Shown: in pieces, positions 18,141 to 27,046 of the stretch
Layout of the letters: every line of letters begins with the position of its first letter
How positions within the stretch are numbered: position 1 is the first letter of the stretch
From: Clostridiales bacterium
GTDB taxonomy: Bacteria > Bacillota > Clostridia > Lachnospirales > Cellulosilyticaceae
Direction: 5' to 3'
Assembly (NCBI GenBank): GCA_019418225.1
Contig: DYCF01000018.1
Span: forward strand, 24,597 to 88,596
Length of the DNA stretch: 64,000 nucleotides
Translations under genes and position numbers: made by a program
Notes under the pieces: model-generated
Database searches by the model: none
Seen by the model: only the letters and a program-made list of their open reading frames with translations
Told to the model about the DNA's origin: nothing

Positions 18141-19217
18141 ATGAAACATTCTTTAAATATTAATGGTCTTATACCCAAATTTCCTATTATTCAAGGTGGT
18201 ATGGGTGTAGGCATTTCTCTTCACAGCCTTGCCGGACATGTTGCAAAAGCAGGTGGGATTGGTATCATTTCCTCTGCGCAAATCGGCTACCGTGCCGCCA
18301 ACTTTCTAACGAATACCCTTAATGCCAACTTAACTGCACTCAAAGAAGAACTTACAAAAGCCAGAGCCATTGCCCCGCAAGGCATCATTGGGGTAAACAT
18401 TATGGTTGCCCTTAGTCACTATGAAGAAATGGTTAAACAAGCTATTGCTGCTGGTGCTGACCTCATTATTTCTGGTGCTGGACTTCCTGTAAATCTTCCG
18501 CTCTATGCCAAAAGAGGTGAAGAGGTATGTAAGGCTAGCTTAAGTAAGAAGGTTAAACTTGCACCTATTGTTTCTTCTGGTAAAGCTGCTAAAGTCATCT
18601 GTAAACTTTGGGATCGTAAACATCAAGTTGCTCCAGATATGTTAGTTGTAGAAGGGCCTTTAGCTGGTGGACACCTTGGTTTTTCTGTCAACGAAATCGA
18701 AGAAAATCCTAATGTACTAGATATTATGGAAGATGTAAAAGCCGTTGCTACTGAATATGGCGAGAAATACAATAAATACATTCCCGTTGTTGTAGCTGGT
18801 GGCTTTTATTCAGGTCATGACATTGCCCATGCCCTAGAAAAAGGTGCTGATGGGGTACAAATGGCGACACGTTTTGTAACAACTTATGAATGTGATGCCC
18901 CCCTTGCCTATAAAGAGGCTTATATTAATGCGACAGCTGATAATATTGGCATCATAAAAAGCCCTGTAGGCATGCCTGGCAGAGCTATTTACAATCCTTT
19001 TATTAAAAACGTACCTGGCAACAAAGCTTGCTATTACCACTGTCTTGAAAAATGTAGTGTTACCGATATTCCATACTGTATCTCCACTGCCCTCATTTCT
19101 GCGGCTAAAGGTGATGTCGATAACGCTCTCCTCTTCTGCGGTAGTAATGCCTACCGTGCACAAAAGTTAGAACATGTCCAAGACATTTTCAGCGAATTAG
19201 AAGCCGCTATTAAATAA
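18141..19217 (+). CDS. FMN-dependent enoyl reductase or nitronate monooxygenase family protein
   Basis: A 358-residue TIM-barrel flavoprotein related to FabK and 2-nitropropane dioxygenase: FPIIQGGMGVGISLHSLAGHVAKAGG, EGPLAGGHLGF, VVAGGFYSGHDI and GADGVQMATRF bind FMN. The Cys-rich C-terminal region (CYYHCLEKCSVTDIPYC) marks the clostridial branch usually labelled nitronate monooxygenase. It is transcribed divergently from fabT from a promoter with two FabT-like palindromes. This ties it to lipid metabolism, perhaps a second enoyl reductase or a detoxifying enzyme. The true substrate is unknown. Confidence 0.85.
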   Translation: MKHSLNINGLIPKFPIIQGGMGVGISLHSLAGHVAKAGGIGIISSAQIGYRAANFLTNTLNANLTALKEELTKARAIAPQGIIGVNIMVALSHYEEMVKQAIAAGADLIISGAGLPVNLPLYAKRGEEVCKASLSKKVKLAPIVSSGKAAKVICKLWDRKHQVAPDMLVVEGPLAGGHLGFSVNEIEENPNVLDIMEDVKAVATEYGEKYNKYIPVVVAGGFYSGHDIAHALEKGADGVQMATRFVTTYECDAPLAYKEAYINATADNIGIIKSPVGMPGRAIYNPFIKNVPGNKACYYHCLEKCSVTDIPYCISTALISAAKGDVDNALLFCGSNAYRAQKLEHVQDIFSELEAAIK

Positions 19218-19218
19218 T

Positions 19219-19264
19219 AAACAAGAAGGAAACCCTTTCCAAATAAGGGTTTCCTTCTTGTTTA
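19219..19264. terminator. Bidirectional terminator
   Basis: AACAAGAAGGAAACCCTT and AAGGGTTTCCTTCTTGTT pair almost perfectly across a short loop (CCAAAT region), with A and T tracts on both flanks. It lies between the end of the FabK-like gene and the end of the ABC transporter operon and can serve both. Confidence 0.9.
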
Positions 19265-19272
19265 TTTTAACT

Positions 19273-20046
19273 TTAGCTGATTTCAACCATATCTAACTTA
19301 AAAAACTGCTTTATCTCATTCTTTAAATTAACAAACTCTAATTCATTAATATCATTTGATTTATTTTTAAATGACGTATCAATTTTTGAAATAATAGAGG
19401 CCGGAGATGCTGACATTAAATATACTTGTTCTGCAATAATCATAGCCTCTTCTATATCATGCGTTACAAACACTATTGTATATTTATGTTCTTTCCATAA
19501 CTTCAAAATCAATCGCTGCATTTCCCTACGAAGTTTCGGATCCAAAGCCGCAAAAGGTTCATCCATTAATATTAACTTAGGCTCTAATACTAATGTTCTT
19601 GCTAAAGCTACACGTTGTTGCATTCCTCCCGAGAGTTCATTCGCATAGTACTTTTCAAAACCTTTTAAACCTACTGCTTCTATGTACTCCTTAACTATCT
19701 GTTTTCTTTTATACTTAGGAACCTTTTTTATTTTTAATCCATATTCGATATTTTCTTCTACATTTAACCAACTAAATAGTACAGGTTGTTGAAATATAAA
19801 TCCTCTTTCACCTTTACGATTATCATCACTTATTCCTCTAAGAATCATACTCCCTTGAAAAGATTTTTCTAAACCTGCTATTATATTTAATAGTGTAGAT
19901 TTACCACATCCACTAGGTCCTAATAAAGCTATTATCTCTCCCTTATTGACAGATAATGAAATACTCTTTAACACCTTTAACTCCGTATTCAAATATGTAT
20001 TATATGTTAGGCTAATATCTTTTAATTCTAAAAGAGGTCTATTCAC
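19273..20046 (-). CDS. ABC importer ATP-binding subunit, SsuB/TauB type
   Basis: An ATPase of about 258 residues. Walker A GPSGCGKST, signature LSGGMQQRVALARTL, Walker B LILMDEPFAALD and switch HDIEEA are intact. It belongs to the sulfonate/nitrate/taurine importer group. The ORF could begin at ATG 20064 inside the permease gene. However, GGAGGGGGAG lies five bases before a GTG at 20046, which I prefer as the start; it overlaps the permease end by 8 bases. It is the last gene of the arsenic-like cluster and is transcribed toward the shared terminator. Confidence 0.9.
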   Translation of the reverse strand: MNRPLLELKDISLTYNTYLNTELKVLKSISLSVNKGEIIALLGPSGCGKSTLLNIIAGLEKSFQGSMILRGISDDNRKGERGFIFQQPVLFSWLNVEENIEYGLKIKKVPKYKRKQIVKEYIEAVGLKGFEKYYANELSGGMQQRVALARTLVLEPKLILMDEPFAALDPKLRREMQRLILKLWKEHKYTIVFVTHDIEEAMIIAEQVYLMSASPASIISKIDTSFKNKSNDINELEFVNLKNEIKQFFKLDMVEIS

Positions 20047-20860
20047 TAATTCTCCCCCTCCCATTTAGAGGATAAAACATTGAACATACTCTAACCAGCA
20101 AGAAATCAGTTAACTTTCCACATATAGCAATAATCACCATTGTTACTAATATCATATCTACATGTCCTAACATTCTTGCATCACTCATTATAGCGCCTAA
20201 TCCTTTAGTTACACCAGTTATCTCACCTAGTACTAAATAAGCCCACGTAACACCCATCCCTGTTCTTAGTCCTACTAAAACATTCGGGAATGCTGCTGGA
20301 AAAATAATCGTTGTAAACAGTTTAAATCTATTAGCTCCTAACATATGCCCTGCTCGAATTAATAATGGTGAAATATTACTTGCACCTTCTTGGGTGTTTA
20401 TATAGATTGGGAAAAATGCTGCTAATGCCATTAGAAATATAGTATTTTTTTCACCAATTCCAAACCATACTATGGAAATAGGTAACCATCCAATCCCAGG
20501 AATTGCCTTAATTGCATTAATCATTGGATCAACTAAACGTTTTATAATCCTAACTCGTCCTGAACAAAATCCTAACGTTATTCCACAAAATGCTGCTATA
20601 AAAAATCCTATACACACTCTACATAAACTAGCCCATAGATTTTCCATTAATTTTCCTGAATATGAGTTTTCTTGATATATTCCGCATATAAAATCCAAGC
20701 CTACTCGTCCTAACTTAATTGGTGAAGGCATCTTATACGTAGGGATACTTCCAAATTTTACAACTAAGCTCCATACAACAAATAATATTACAGGAATAAT
20801 CAAACCTACCCAATCTATATGAAATTTTTTTGAATCTTTATTAAAAGATATCCTTTTCAT
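20039..20860 (-). CDS. ABC importer permease, SsuC/TauC type
   Basis: A 273-residue inner-membrane protein with about six hydrophobic segments, starting WVGLIIPVILFVVWSLVVK. The coupling loop that docks on the ATPase is seen in EGASNISPLLIRAGHMLGANRFKLFTTIIFPAA. It forms the channel of the importer with the neighbouring ATPase and binding protein. It has an AAGGAA ribosome site and starts 4 bases after the binding-protein gene ends. Confidence 0.92.
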   Translation of the reverse strand: MKRISFNKDSKKFHIDWVGLIIPVILFVVWSLVVKFGSIPTYKMPSPIKLGRVGLDFICGIYQENSYSGKLMENLWASLCRVCIGFFIAAFCGITLGFCSGRVRIIKRLVDPMINAIKAIPGIGWLPISIVWFGIGEKNTIFLMALAAFFPIYINTQEGASNISPLLIRAGHMLGANRFKLFTTIIFPAAFPNVLVGLRTGMGVTWAYLVLGEITGVTKGLGAIMSDARMLGHVDMILVTMVIIAICGKLTDFLLVRVCSMFYPLNGRGRISE

Positions 20861-20864
20861 ATTA

Positions 20865-21830
20865 CTATTCCTTCTTTGATTCCTCTAAAAATGTTAAATC
20901 GAATAATTCCTCAATATCAGGGAGATTATCTATAATTCCCATCTCCAACATATATTGTGCTAGATTCTTAGTATGTTCAATATATTCCTGGTCAATATCC
21001 CAACATAATTCTATATTCTCTGCTGATATATCTAATACATCCTTATCTGTTCCAAATTCAGTAGATTTTTGTAACCATATTTCTTTATTATTATTTAAAT
21101 ATTGAGTTGCTTCTACATGGGCATTAACTATTTCTTGTATTTTCTCTGGATTATTTTGTATCATATCCTCTGTTGTAATCATTGCACCATTTATAGTACT
21201 TATTCCTTCATCAAAATATGGATAACTTAAAATCTTGCCATACCCTTCTTTTACTGCCTGTGACGGATATGGTTCTCCACTACAAAATGCATCAATAGTT
21301 CCATTTGCCAAAGCTTGTCCCATATCAAAAAAGTCGATACGTCTAAGCTCTACATCTGTATCTGCATTAATTCCATTTCGCTTTAAAACATCTAAGAGTA
21401 ATGCATGATGCATTGTACCTGGTACATAGGCTATCTTCTTTCCAATTAAGTCACTTTCACTATTTATCCCTGAATTGTTTCCTACTACAAAGGCTGAACA
21501 TTTGTTGCATAGGCTACTTACTATTTTAATAGGTTCTCCATTAGCCGCTGCTGTAATAGCTGTTACTAATGTCGTCCCGCACAAATCTAAGCTTCCTGAT
21601 AATAACGCTGTTTTTTGATCACCGGGATTAGTAAATGGTAACACCTCCACTTGATACTTTTCATCCATATATTGATCATAAAAAAATGGTTGGATAGTTT
21701 GTGCAGTTTTCCATGTTCCTACTTTAATATTGGTTGAATGATTTTGCATAGTTTCTGCTTCCCCATTACAACCTACAATTAAACAACTACACATAAAAAA
21801 TGTTATTATCTTAACTATGCGTTTTCTCAT
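20865..21830 (-). CDS. Cysteine-rich substrate-binding lipoprotein of the ABC importer
   Basis: A 321-residue lipoprotein (lipobox LIVGC, Cys21) of the SsuA/NMT1/NrtA-like fold. Key segments are TNPGDQKTALLSGSLDLCGTT, KKIAYVPGTMHHALLLDVL and IDAFCSGEPYPSQAVKEG. Cysteines 84, 108, 111 (CNKC) and 183 fall in the loops that line the ligand cleft in this fold. Sulfonate-binding relatives do not need such a set, so a thiol-binding ligand such as trivalent arsenic or an organoarsenical is a reasonable inference. It is transcribed with the radical SAM gene 11 bases upstream. Confidence 0.85.
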   Translation of the reverse strand: MRKRIVKIITFFMCSCLIVGCNGEAETMQNHSTNIKVGTWKTAQTIQPFFYDQYMDEKYQVEVLPFTNPGDQKTALLSGSLDLCGTTLVTAITAAANGEPIKIVSSLCNKCSAFVVGNNSGINSESDLIGKKIAYVPGTMHHALLLDVLKRNGINADTDVELRRIDFFDMGQALANGTIDAFCSGEPYPSQAVKEGYGKILSYPYFDEGISTINGAMITTEDMIQNNPEKIQEIVNAHVEATQYLNNNKEIWLQKSTEFGTDKDVLDISAENIELCWDIDQEYIEHTKNLAQYMLEMGIIDNLPDIEELFDLTFLEESKKE

Positions 21831-21841
21831 ACATTCTCCCT

Positions 21842-23158
21842 CTATCTAGCTTTTTGACATAATTCATACCCATTTCGTTCAAACCAAGCCTTAGCTACTA
21901 CTGCATCAAACTCATTCCATTTATTTTTAAAGCAATCACACCCTTGTCTAGGTACTGATCCTGTTTCAATAACAGCTACATTTGCCCCATATTTAATAGC
22001 TAACTCACTTGCTGGATGTACACAGATATCAGGCACATGATATCCTCCTGCTAACCTTGTAATGGCTATAATCTGTGCCAATCTCTTCTCCGAAATTTGA
22101 GGGTATTTACCAAGTGGCGTTCCTTCTACTGGTATCCTCGCCATTGCACCAGATACTATCGCATTATGCTCAATAGCTGATAAACATATATCTGCAATTT
22201 CTTCATTGCTATGTTCTACCCCTATAGGTTCCACCAAATATACTAACTTTAATGGTGAATTCTTAATAGCACGTAGTGTATTTAATCTATCCTTAGGATC
22301 AAATCGTGTATCTTTCCCTTCTCCCATTCTTAATGAATGATAGATAAAATCAACACCTATTTCATGTAGCTTCAATGCTTTTTCATCATCAAATTCACCT
22401 ACATTTAATCCTATTTCATACTCTCCCACAACTTCTTTTCTAATTTTCTTTATTAACTCACCTAAAATGTCCAAACTATAAAACTCTGTTGTTCTTAATA
22501 CAATCCATCTTGTGCCATCACTTACATATGCGGCTACTTCCTCAATAATTTCTTCATCACTAAATTCTCTACTTGCCTTTACAAGTCCCCATGCTTCTCC
22601 TAATGAGCAAAAATCACAATTCATCTCACAAGGCTTATAATCTACCCCCATAGCTCCCCATAAATAAGCTGCTCCTTTAGTAACAACTTGTGCCACTTCA
22701 TAAGCTGCTTTACCAAGTTCTTCACATACTGATGTCTCTGGATTAATACTTAATAATCTAATAATAGTTTCCCTATCTATCTTTTCACCTCTTAATGCCT
22801 TGATTTTAGTACTTTGTATTAAATCTAATACATCCATCTGCTTTCTCTCCTTATTATAATCTCTATAAATCCATTTACTTTCTTCTCCTTTAGTCCCGCT
22901 AATATAACTACTCACCTCTCCTAACCTCTCTTGGTCTAAGGAGTAATGCATCCACTTACCTTCTCTTCTACTATTCACTAACTTACAGTCACAGAGAATC
23001 TTCATATGATGCGATAATGTGGGTTGTGTAATATTAAACTTATCCAACAAACGACATGCACACTGTTCGCCGCCTTCTAAAATCTTAATAATTTTTAACC
23101 GATTAACATCTGATAAAGCTTTGAAAACTAATGCAATATCTGTTTCTTTCCTATCCAT
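21842..23158 (-). CDS. ArsR-type repressor domain fused to a BioB-like radical SAM enzyme
   Basis: A protein of about 438 residues in two parts. Residues 5-75 are an ArsR winged helix (ALSDVNRLKIIKIL; ITQPTLSHHMKIL). It carries a Cys33-Ala-Cys35 pair where arsenite-sensing ArsR has its CVC motif, plus Cys56 and Cys58. Residues of about 105-438 are a radical SAM domain of the biotin synthase/HydE/PylB group with the cluster motif Cys177-X3-Cys181-X2-Cys184, and EPIGVEHSNEEIADICL and SGAMARIPVEGTPLG further on. The C-terminus has a CDC motif. The ORF is open to 23239, but ATG 23158 has AAGGAG six bases upstream and avoids overlap with the acetyltransferase gene. A sensor built into a radical enzyme is unusual. 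Its reaction is unknown. Confidence 0.88.
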   Translation of the reverse strand: MDRKETDIALVFKALSDVNRLKIIKILEGGEQCACRLLDKFNITQPTLSHHMKILCDCKLVNSRREGKWMHYSLDQERLGEVSSYISGTKGEESKWIYRDYNKERKQMDVLDLIQSTKIKALRGEKIDRETIIRLLSINPETSVCEELGKAAYEVAQVVTKGAAYLWGAMGVDYKPCEMNCDFCSLGEAWGLVKASREFSDEEIIEEVAAYVSDGTRWIVLRTTEFYSLDILGELIKKIRKEVVGEYEIGLNVGEFDDEKALKLHEIGVDFIYHSLRMGEGKDTRFDPKDRLNTLRAIKNSPLKLVYLVEPIGVEHSNEEIADICLSAIEHNAIVSGAMARIPVEGTPLGKYPQISEKRLAQIIAITRLAGGYHVPDICVHPASELAIKYGANVAVIETGSVPRQGCDCFKNKWNEFDAVVAKAWFERNGYELCQKAR

Positions 23159-23178
23159 ATTCGGCTCCTTTTGGGTCT

Positions 23179-23685
23179 TTATATATTCATGTACTTCTCT
23201 AAGGAACTTCTTTTCTCCATAAGTACTGTATTTCTCCATTTACCATCTTTATCTTTGCCTATCATTTCTCGATACCCAACTTCTCTAAATCCACATTTTT
23301 TATGTAATCTAATACTTGCTTCATTATCTTGCATAATACCAGACTGAAGCATCCAAATGCCATGCGCTTCTGATTGTACTATCATATGCTGTAGTAACTT
23401 AGTTCCTACTTCCTTATTTTGATAATCTGCATCTATATAAATGCTCACTTCCGCAACGCCTGCATATACACACCTACTAGATACATTTGATAGCGCAATC
23501 CAACCAATAACTTTATTATCATATATAGCAACATAACGACAATTACTTATATGTGATTGGTCCCATTGTTCATAACTTGGTATACATGTTTGGAACGTTG
23601 CCTTATTGGTTTCAATTCCTTCTTTATAGATTCTAGCAACATCTTCCCAATCATACTCAGTCATATTCCTGATTACAACTTCCAT
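23179..23685 (-). CDS. GNAT acetyltransferase, phosphinothricin/arsinothricin type
   Basis: A 168-residue GNAT enzyme of the Pat family: IRNMTEYDWEDVARIYKEG, the acetyl-CoA region VSIYIDADYQNKEVGTKLL, and CGFREVGYREMIG followed by GKWRNTVLMEKRS. This family acetylates the amino group of phosphinothricin, and its ArsN1 members that of arsinothricin, as self-protection. Next to an ArsR-radical SAM gene and an ArsM-like gene the ArsN1 reading is attractive, but methionine sulfoximine or another amine could equally be the substrate. Confidence 0.85.
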   Translation of the reverse strand: MEVVIRNMTEYDWEDVARIYKEGIETNKATFQTCIPSYEQWDQSHISNCRYVAIYDNKVIGWIALSNVSSRCVYAGVAEVSIYIDADYQNKEVGTKLLQHMIVQSEAHGIWMLQSGIMQDNEASIRLHKKCGFREVGYREMIGKDKDGKWRNTVLMEKRSSLEKYMNI

Positions 23686-23726
23686 TCAATTCACCTCCTA
23701 CACCTATCTAATCTCATTCTCCCTGC

Positions 23727-24980
23727 TTAATTATATATAGAGAAAAGTGATGGCCTTGGTATCTCCACAACTAACTTAAACTCTTCATATATTTGCATAA
23801 GTTTTTGCGCTACCTCTTTGTAATCTTTTCCTTCTACTATGACATATCCTGTTCTTTTAGTAGTATTTATGTTCTCATCAATATAATCACCTACATGATT
23901 ATAAATTCTTACCTCTTTTACATCTTCTTTGTTCTTATAATCATCTTCTGTTGCTATTTCTACTACTTTGCCTTCCTTTGTAGGTAACGCCACAAAACCA
24001 ACAAACTTCTGCCCATCTACTGATTCTCTATGAAATTCTCCTGTACACTGAATCTCTATAAATGCATCATATAAATTTACACCATATGCGTATTTAATAG
24101 TATTTCCAATAAGATCCCCTCCACCAATACGCGTAGCGATTTCACCAAAAATGCATTCATCTTCTTCTGTAATGAAAACTTCCAAATGGCATATACTTGT
24201 TTCTACACCTAATGCACTAATAGCTTTCTCATTAACCTTCTTTATCTTACTTATAGTCGCATTATCATCGTATGTACTTGGGAAAGTTATTGATGCTACT
24301 GGTTTTTGTCCCTTAATTGTTTGGATACAGTTTGCGAGATATTTAGATACTGAGGAAAATACAACTTCTCCATTAATAACAATGGAATCACAATGATATT
24401 CTTCGCCTTTAATATATGACTCTATAATAAAATTCTGACTGACATCTACTAAGTTAATTACCTCTTGTAATTCATCTTCATTATGAATAAGGAATGTATT
24501 TTGTGTAGCTGCACCATTTCTTGGCTTTATTACTACAGGATATTCATTTTTCTCAATAAATCTATTAATGCTCTCTAAACTTTCAATGCATTCAACATTT
24601 GCCGTCTTGATACCAGCTTCTGACATAACCTTTTTCATCAAGAACTTATCCCTTGATTTCTTACATACCATTTCCTTTAAACCTGGTATATGAAACTTTT
24701 CTCTTAGATAGCCACATACCTCCACTACCCATTCATGATTAGCATATAATGCATGAATAGTATTGTTTTTTTGTATCTCTTCGATCACGGTTGACATCTC
24801 TACAGGGTCAGTTGAATCCTCTACCAATATTACATCATCAAAATAGCTTTTTAACTCTTCCATCTCGCAGCTAAAACTAGTTTCTATAATAAGAATTTTA
24901 AAGAAGTTAGTGTACCTTTTACTTGCCTTAATTACCTCACCAAAATATCCAACGAACACTAAGCTTTCCAATGTCTTCAC
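23727..24980 (-). CDS. ATP-grasp ligase (second of two)
   Basis: A 417-residue ATP-grasp enzyme of the carbamoyl-phosphate synthase-like/amino-acid ligase group. It has VVIKPRNGAATQNTFLI (ATP clamp), ESYIKGEEYHCDSIVINGE and GEIATRIGGGDLIGNTI (metal-binding and catalytic end). Such enzymes join a carboxylate to an amine through an acyl phosphate, often making dipeptides. It is similar in plan to the ligase at 27047 but clearly different in sequence. It lies between the ArsM-like and acetyltransferase genes in the same operon. Confidence 0.85.
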   Translation of the reverse strand: MKTLESLVFVGYFGEVIKASKRYTNFFKILIIETSFSCEMEELKSYFDDVILVEDSTDPVEMSTVIEEIQKNNTIHALYANHEWVVEVCGYLREKFHIPGLKEMVCKKSRDKFLMKKVMSEAGIKTANVECIESLESINRFIEKNEYPVVIKPRNGAATQNTFLIHNEDELQEVINLVDVSQNFIIESYIKGEEYHCDSIVINGEVVFSSVSKYLANCIQTIKGQKPVASITFPSTYDDNATISKIKKVNEKAISALGVETSICHLEVFITEEDECIFGEIATRIGGGDLIGNTIKYAYGVNLYDAFIEIQCTGEFHRESVDGQKFVGFVALPTKEGKVVEIATEDDYKNKEDVKEVRIYNHVGDYIDENINTTKRTGYVIVEGKDYKEVAQKLMQIYEEFKLVVEIPRPSLFSIYN

Positions 24981-24995
24981 TCCTTTTATGAAGTA

Positions 24996-25802
24996 TTATG
25001 CTTTTCTTCCAGTTACTACATAGTAACCTATTTCATCTTCTAAGAATTTAGCCGCAAATGGATTCTTTTCTTCAAATTGTTTTACTTGCTCTTGTGCTTC
25101 TATGTTATCTTCTAAAAGTTCCTTATATCGTCTATTCTTCTCAAAAGAATAATCATATGTTTGAATATCTTTAAAAGAGTGTTTTTTCATATATTCCATA
25201 TTTTCATCCATTGTAATACTTCCAGCTCTACATCCACTTACTAGTCCTAAATCTTCTCTAATTTCTTCTGGCACTGGCTTAAGTGAAATGAAATCTGTAT
25301 ATACAAATATTCCACCTGGTGCTAATACTCTTTCTATTTCACTCATAACCTTTTCTCTGTCTCTTACTAAATTAAGTACACACTCTGTATAAATAAAATC
25401 AAATTGTTCATCCATATAAGGAAGTTCATTAACATCTGCCACAAAAAAGCCTATTTTCTTCTTAATCTCTAATGGTAACGTTTTACTTCCTTCTTTAGCA
25501 CGTTCAATCATCTTATCACTAAAATCTACACCCATAAATAACTCACCTTGCGTATACTCATTCACAATACGCATTAATGTTGTCCCCATGCCACAGCCAA
25601 TATCAAGAATTCTCTTTTTATCACTTCCCATAAGGATTTTAACGATTTCTTCTGTTGGACCATTTGGTGAAAATTTATCAACATCCTTAGTATAAGGTCC
25701 CATTCCTTCAGCAGCTGAATTATAGAAATCCTTGATTGTTTGGCTTTTTTTATCTAACTTTTTCTTTTCTCCACTACAACAACAGCATTCATTCTCTGAC
25801 AT
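24996..25802 (-). CDS. ArsM-like SAM methyltransferase
   Basis: A 268-residue class I methyltransferase with SAM loop ILDIGCGMGTTL and VDFSDKMIERA. It begins with a run of four cysteines (residues 6-9). Cys141 in the ECVLNLV segment and Cys191 in SGCRAGSI lie 50 residues apart. That is the spacing of the two As(III)-binding cysteines Cys174 and Cys224 in the Cyanidioschyzon enzyme CmArsM, as I recall it, and the flanking sequences are alike. It therefore probably methylates trivalent arsenic. The product could be a volatile or membrane-permeant methylarsenical or a biosynthetic intermediate. A mercury or selenium substrate is not excluded. Confidence 0.82.
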   Translation of the reverse strand: MSENECCCCSGEKKKLDKKSQTIKDFYNSAAEGMGPYTKDVDKFSPNGPTEEIVKILMGSDKKRILDIGCGMGTTLMRIVNEYTQGELFMGVDFSDKMIERAKEGSKTLPLEIKKKIGFFVADVNELPYMDEQFDFIYTECVLNLVRDREKVMSEIERVLAPGGIFVYTDFISLKPVPEEIREDLGLVSGCRAGSITMDENMEYMKKHSFKDIQTYDYSFEKNRRYKELLEDNIEAQEQVKQFEEKNPFAAKFLEDEIGYYVVTGRKA

Positions 25803-25831
25803 CTTAATCCCTCCATTTATATCTATTAAAT

Positions 25832-27010
25832 TTATATACTATACTCTTGATTAACATCCTGTTCTGTAACACTTCTATAGAATACGCCGAATGTACCTAT
25901 ACCTAAAATCCAAACAGCTACTACAAAATAAAATGTAAATTCTACATTTATATAATCTACAAGTGCACCTAAAACTAATGGTCCTATGACTGCGCCTAGG
26001 CTAGTTGCAGAGCCTAAAAATCCCATTGTCTCACCCATACCTTCTTCTCTCCCCATAATAGTTGCTAGAGCTGATGATGCACATAGTAAGACGGCTGATG
26101 CAATGGACAATATAACAAACATAGTAACAATCCCTATAAAATTATCAGTGAATCTTAATAGCAATACTATAGTAGATGTCACAAGACCTGATACTATAAT
26201 TAATTTTTTCTTTTGTACACGCTCTACCATCGTGGCTATTATAACCTGACTTCCACCTATTATAAGATTATTAATAGTCAATAAAATTCCAATCACTGTT
26301 ACATCCATCTCTAATTTAGTTAAAAACATAGCATAAAATGAAACAGTAAATACTGACAATATAGCACTAATTACATTAATAATTCCTAGTCCAATAAGCT
26401 TTTTATTAACAAATTTTTTTGTTTTTCTTTCAACTAAATTATTATCATCTTTTTCTTCAGTATCTAGTTGAGTGGTTGGTAGAAAACCTACTATAACTAG
26501 GGAAATTAATGAAACTATCAACAAAGATGAAAATGCCATTTGATAGCCATAATTCTTAGAAATTAGTCCGCCAATTGTAGGGCCTATACCATTAGCAATA
26601 AATATTACTGTATTATAGACTCCCATATACTTACTTTCTTGTCCTTTTGGACTTATTTTTCCTATATAGGCCATAACCATAGGTAACATCATAGCGGATG
26701 CCATTCCATGAAATAGTCGTGCTATAAATAACACTATGTAATTTGATGCGCAGACATAAAGTACTGCTATAATCGGATATAATATCAAGCTATATCTTAA
26801 TATAGCCTTAGGTCCTTTTTTATCAGCTAGTTTTCCTATATATGTTCCCATTAATATTCTAACTGAATAAAATCCACTAAATAATAATCCAACTTCTACA
26901 CCCGTGGCTCCTAGCGTTTGTGCATATGGAGTTAATAGTGGTGCTACTATTCCCGTCCCTATGACTAATATAAATACTGCTATACAAACTAATGATAAGT
27001 TCTTTTTCAT
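25832..27010 (-). CDS. MFS exporter
   Basis: A 392-residue major facilitator protein with 12 predicted membrane helices. It carries the loop 2-3 motif GKLADKKGPK and a second GxxxP-type region (GIGPTIGGLISK), typical of 12-helix drug-exporter families. It is encoded inside the biosynthetic-type cluster, so it likely exports the product or a toxic intermediate. It is not close to the ArsJ family from what can be seen, and no ArsB, Acr3 or ArsP gene is in the window. Confidence 0.88.
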   Translation of the reverse strand: MKKNLSLVCIAVFILVIGTGIVAPLLTPYAQTLGATGVEVGLLFSGFYSVRILMGTYIGKLADKKGPKAILRYSLILYPIIAVLYVCASNYIVLFIARLFHGMASAMMLPMVMAYIGKISPKGQESKYMGVYNTVIFIANGIGPTIGGLISKNYGYQMAFSSLLIVSLISLVIVGFLPTTQLDTEEKDDNNLVERKTKKFVNKKLIGLGIINVISAILSVFTVSFYAMFLTKLEMDVTVIGILLTINNLIIGGSQVIIATMVERVQKKKLIIVSGLVTSTIVLLLRFTDNFIGIVTMFVILSIASAVLLCASSALATIMGREEGMGETMGFLGSATSLGAVIGPLVLGALVDYINVEFTFYFVVAVWILGIGTFGVFYRSVTEQDVNQEYSI

Positions 27011-27046
27011 TGGTATCCCTCATTTCTATATAGCTTTAAAATAGCT

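Noticed and set aside
19273..21830. Plain taurine or sulfonate importer (ssuABC/tauABC)
   Set aside because: The fold fits, but no sulfonate monooxygenase gene is nearby and the binding protein has a cysteine set unlike sulfonate binders; substrate left open.
25832..27010. ArsJ (exporter of arsenophosphoglycerate)
   Set aside because: ArsJ is normally paired with a GAPDH gene, which is absent here; the protein looks like a general 12-helix MFS exporter.
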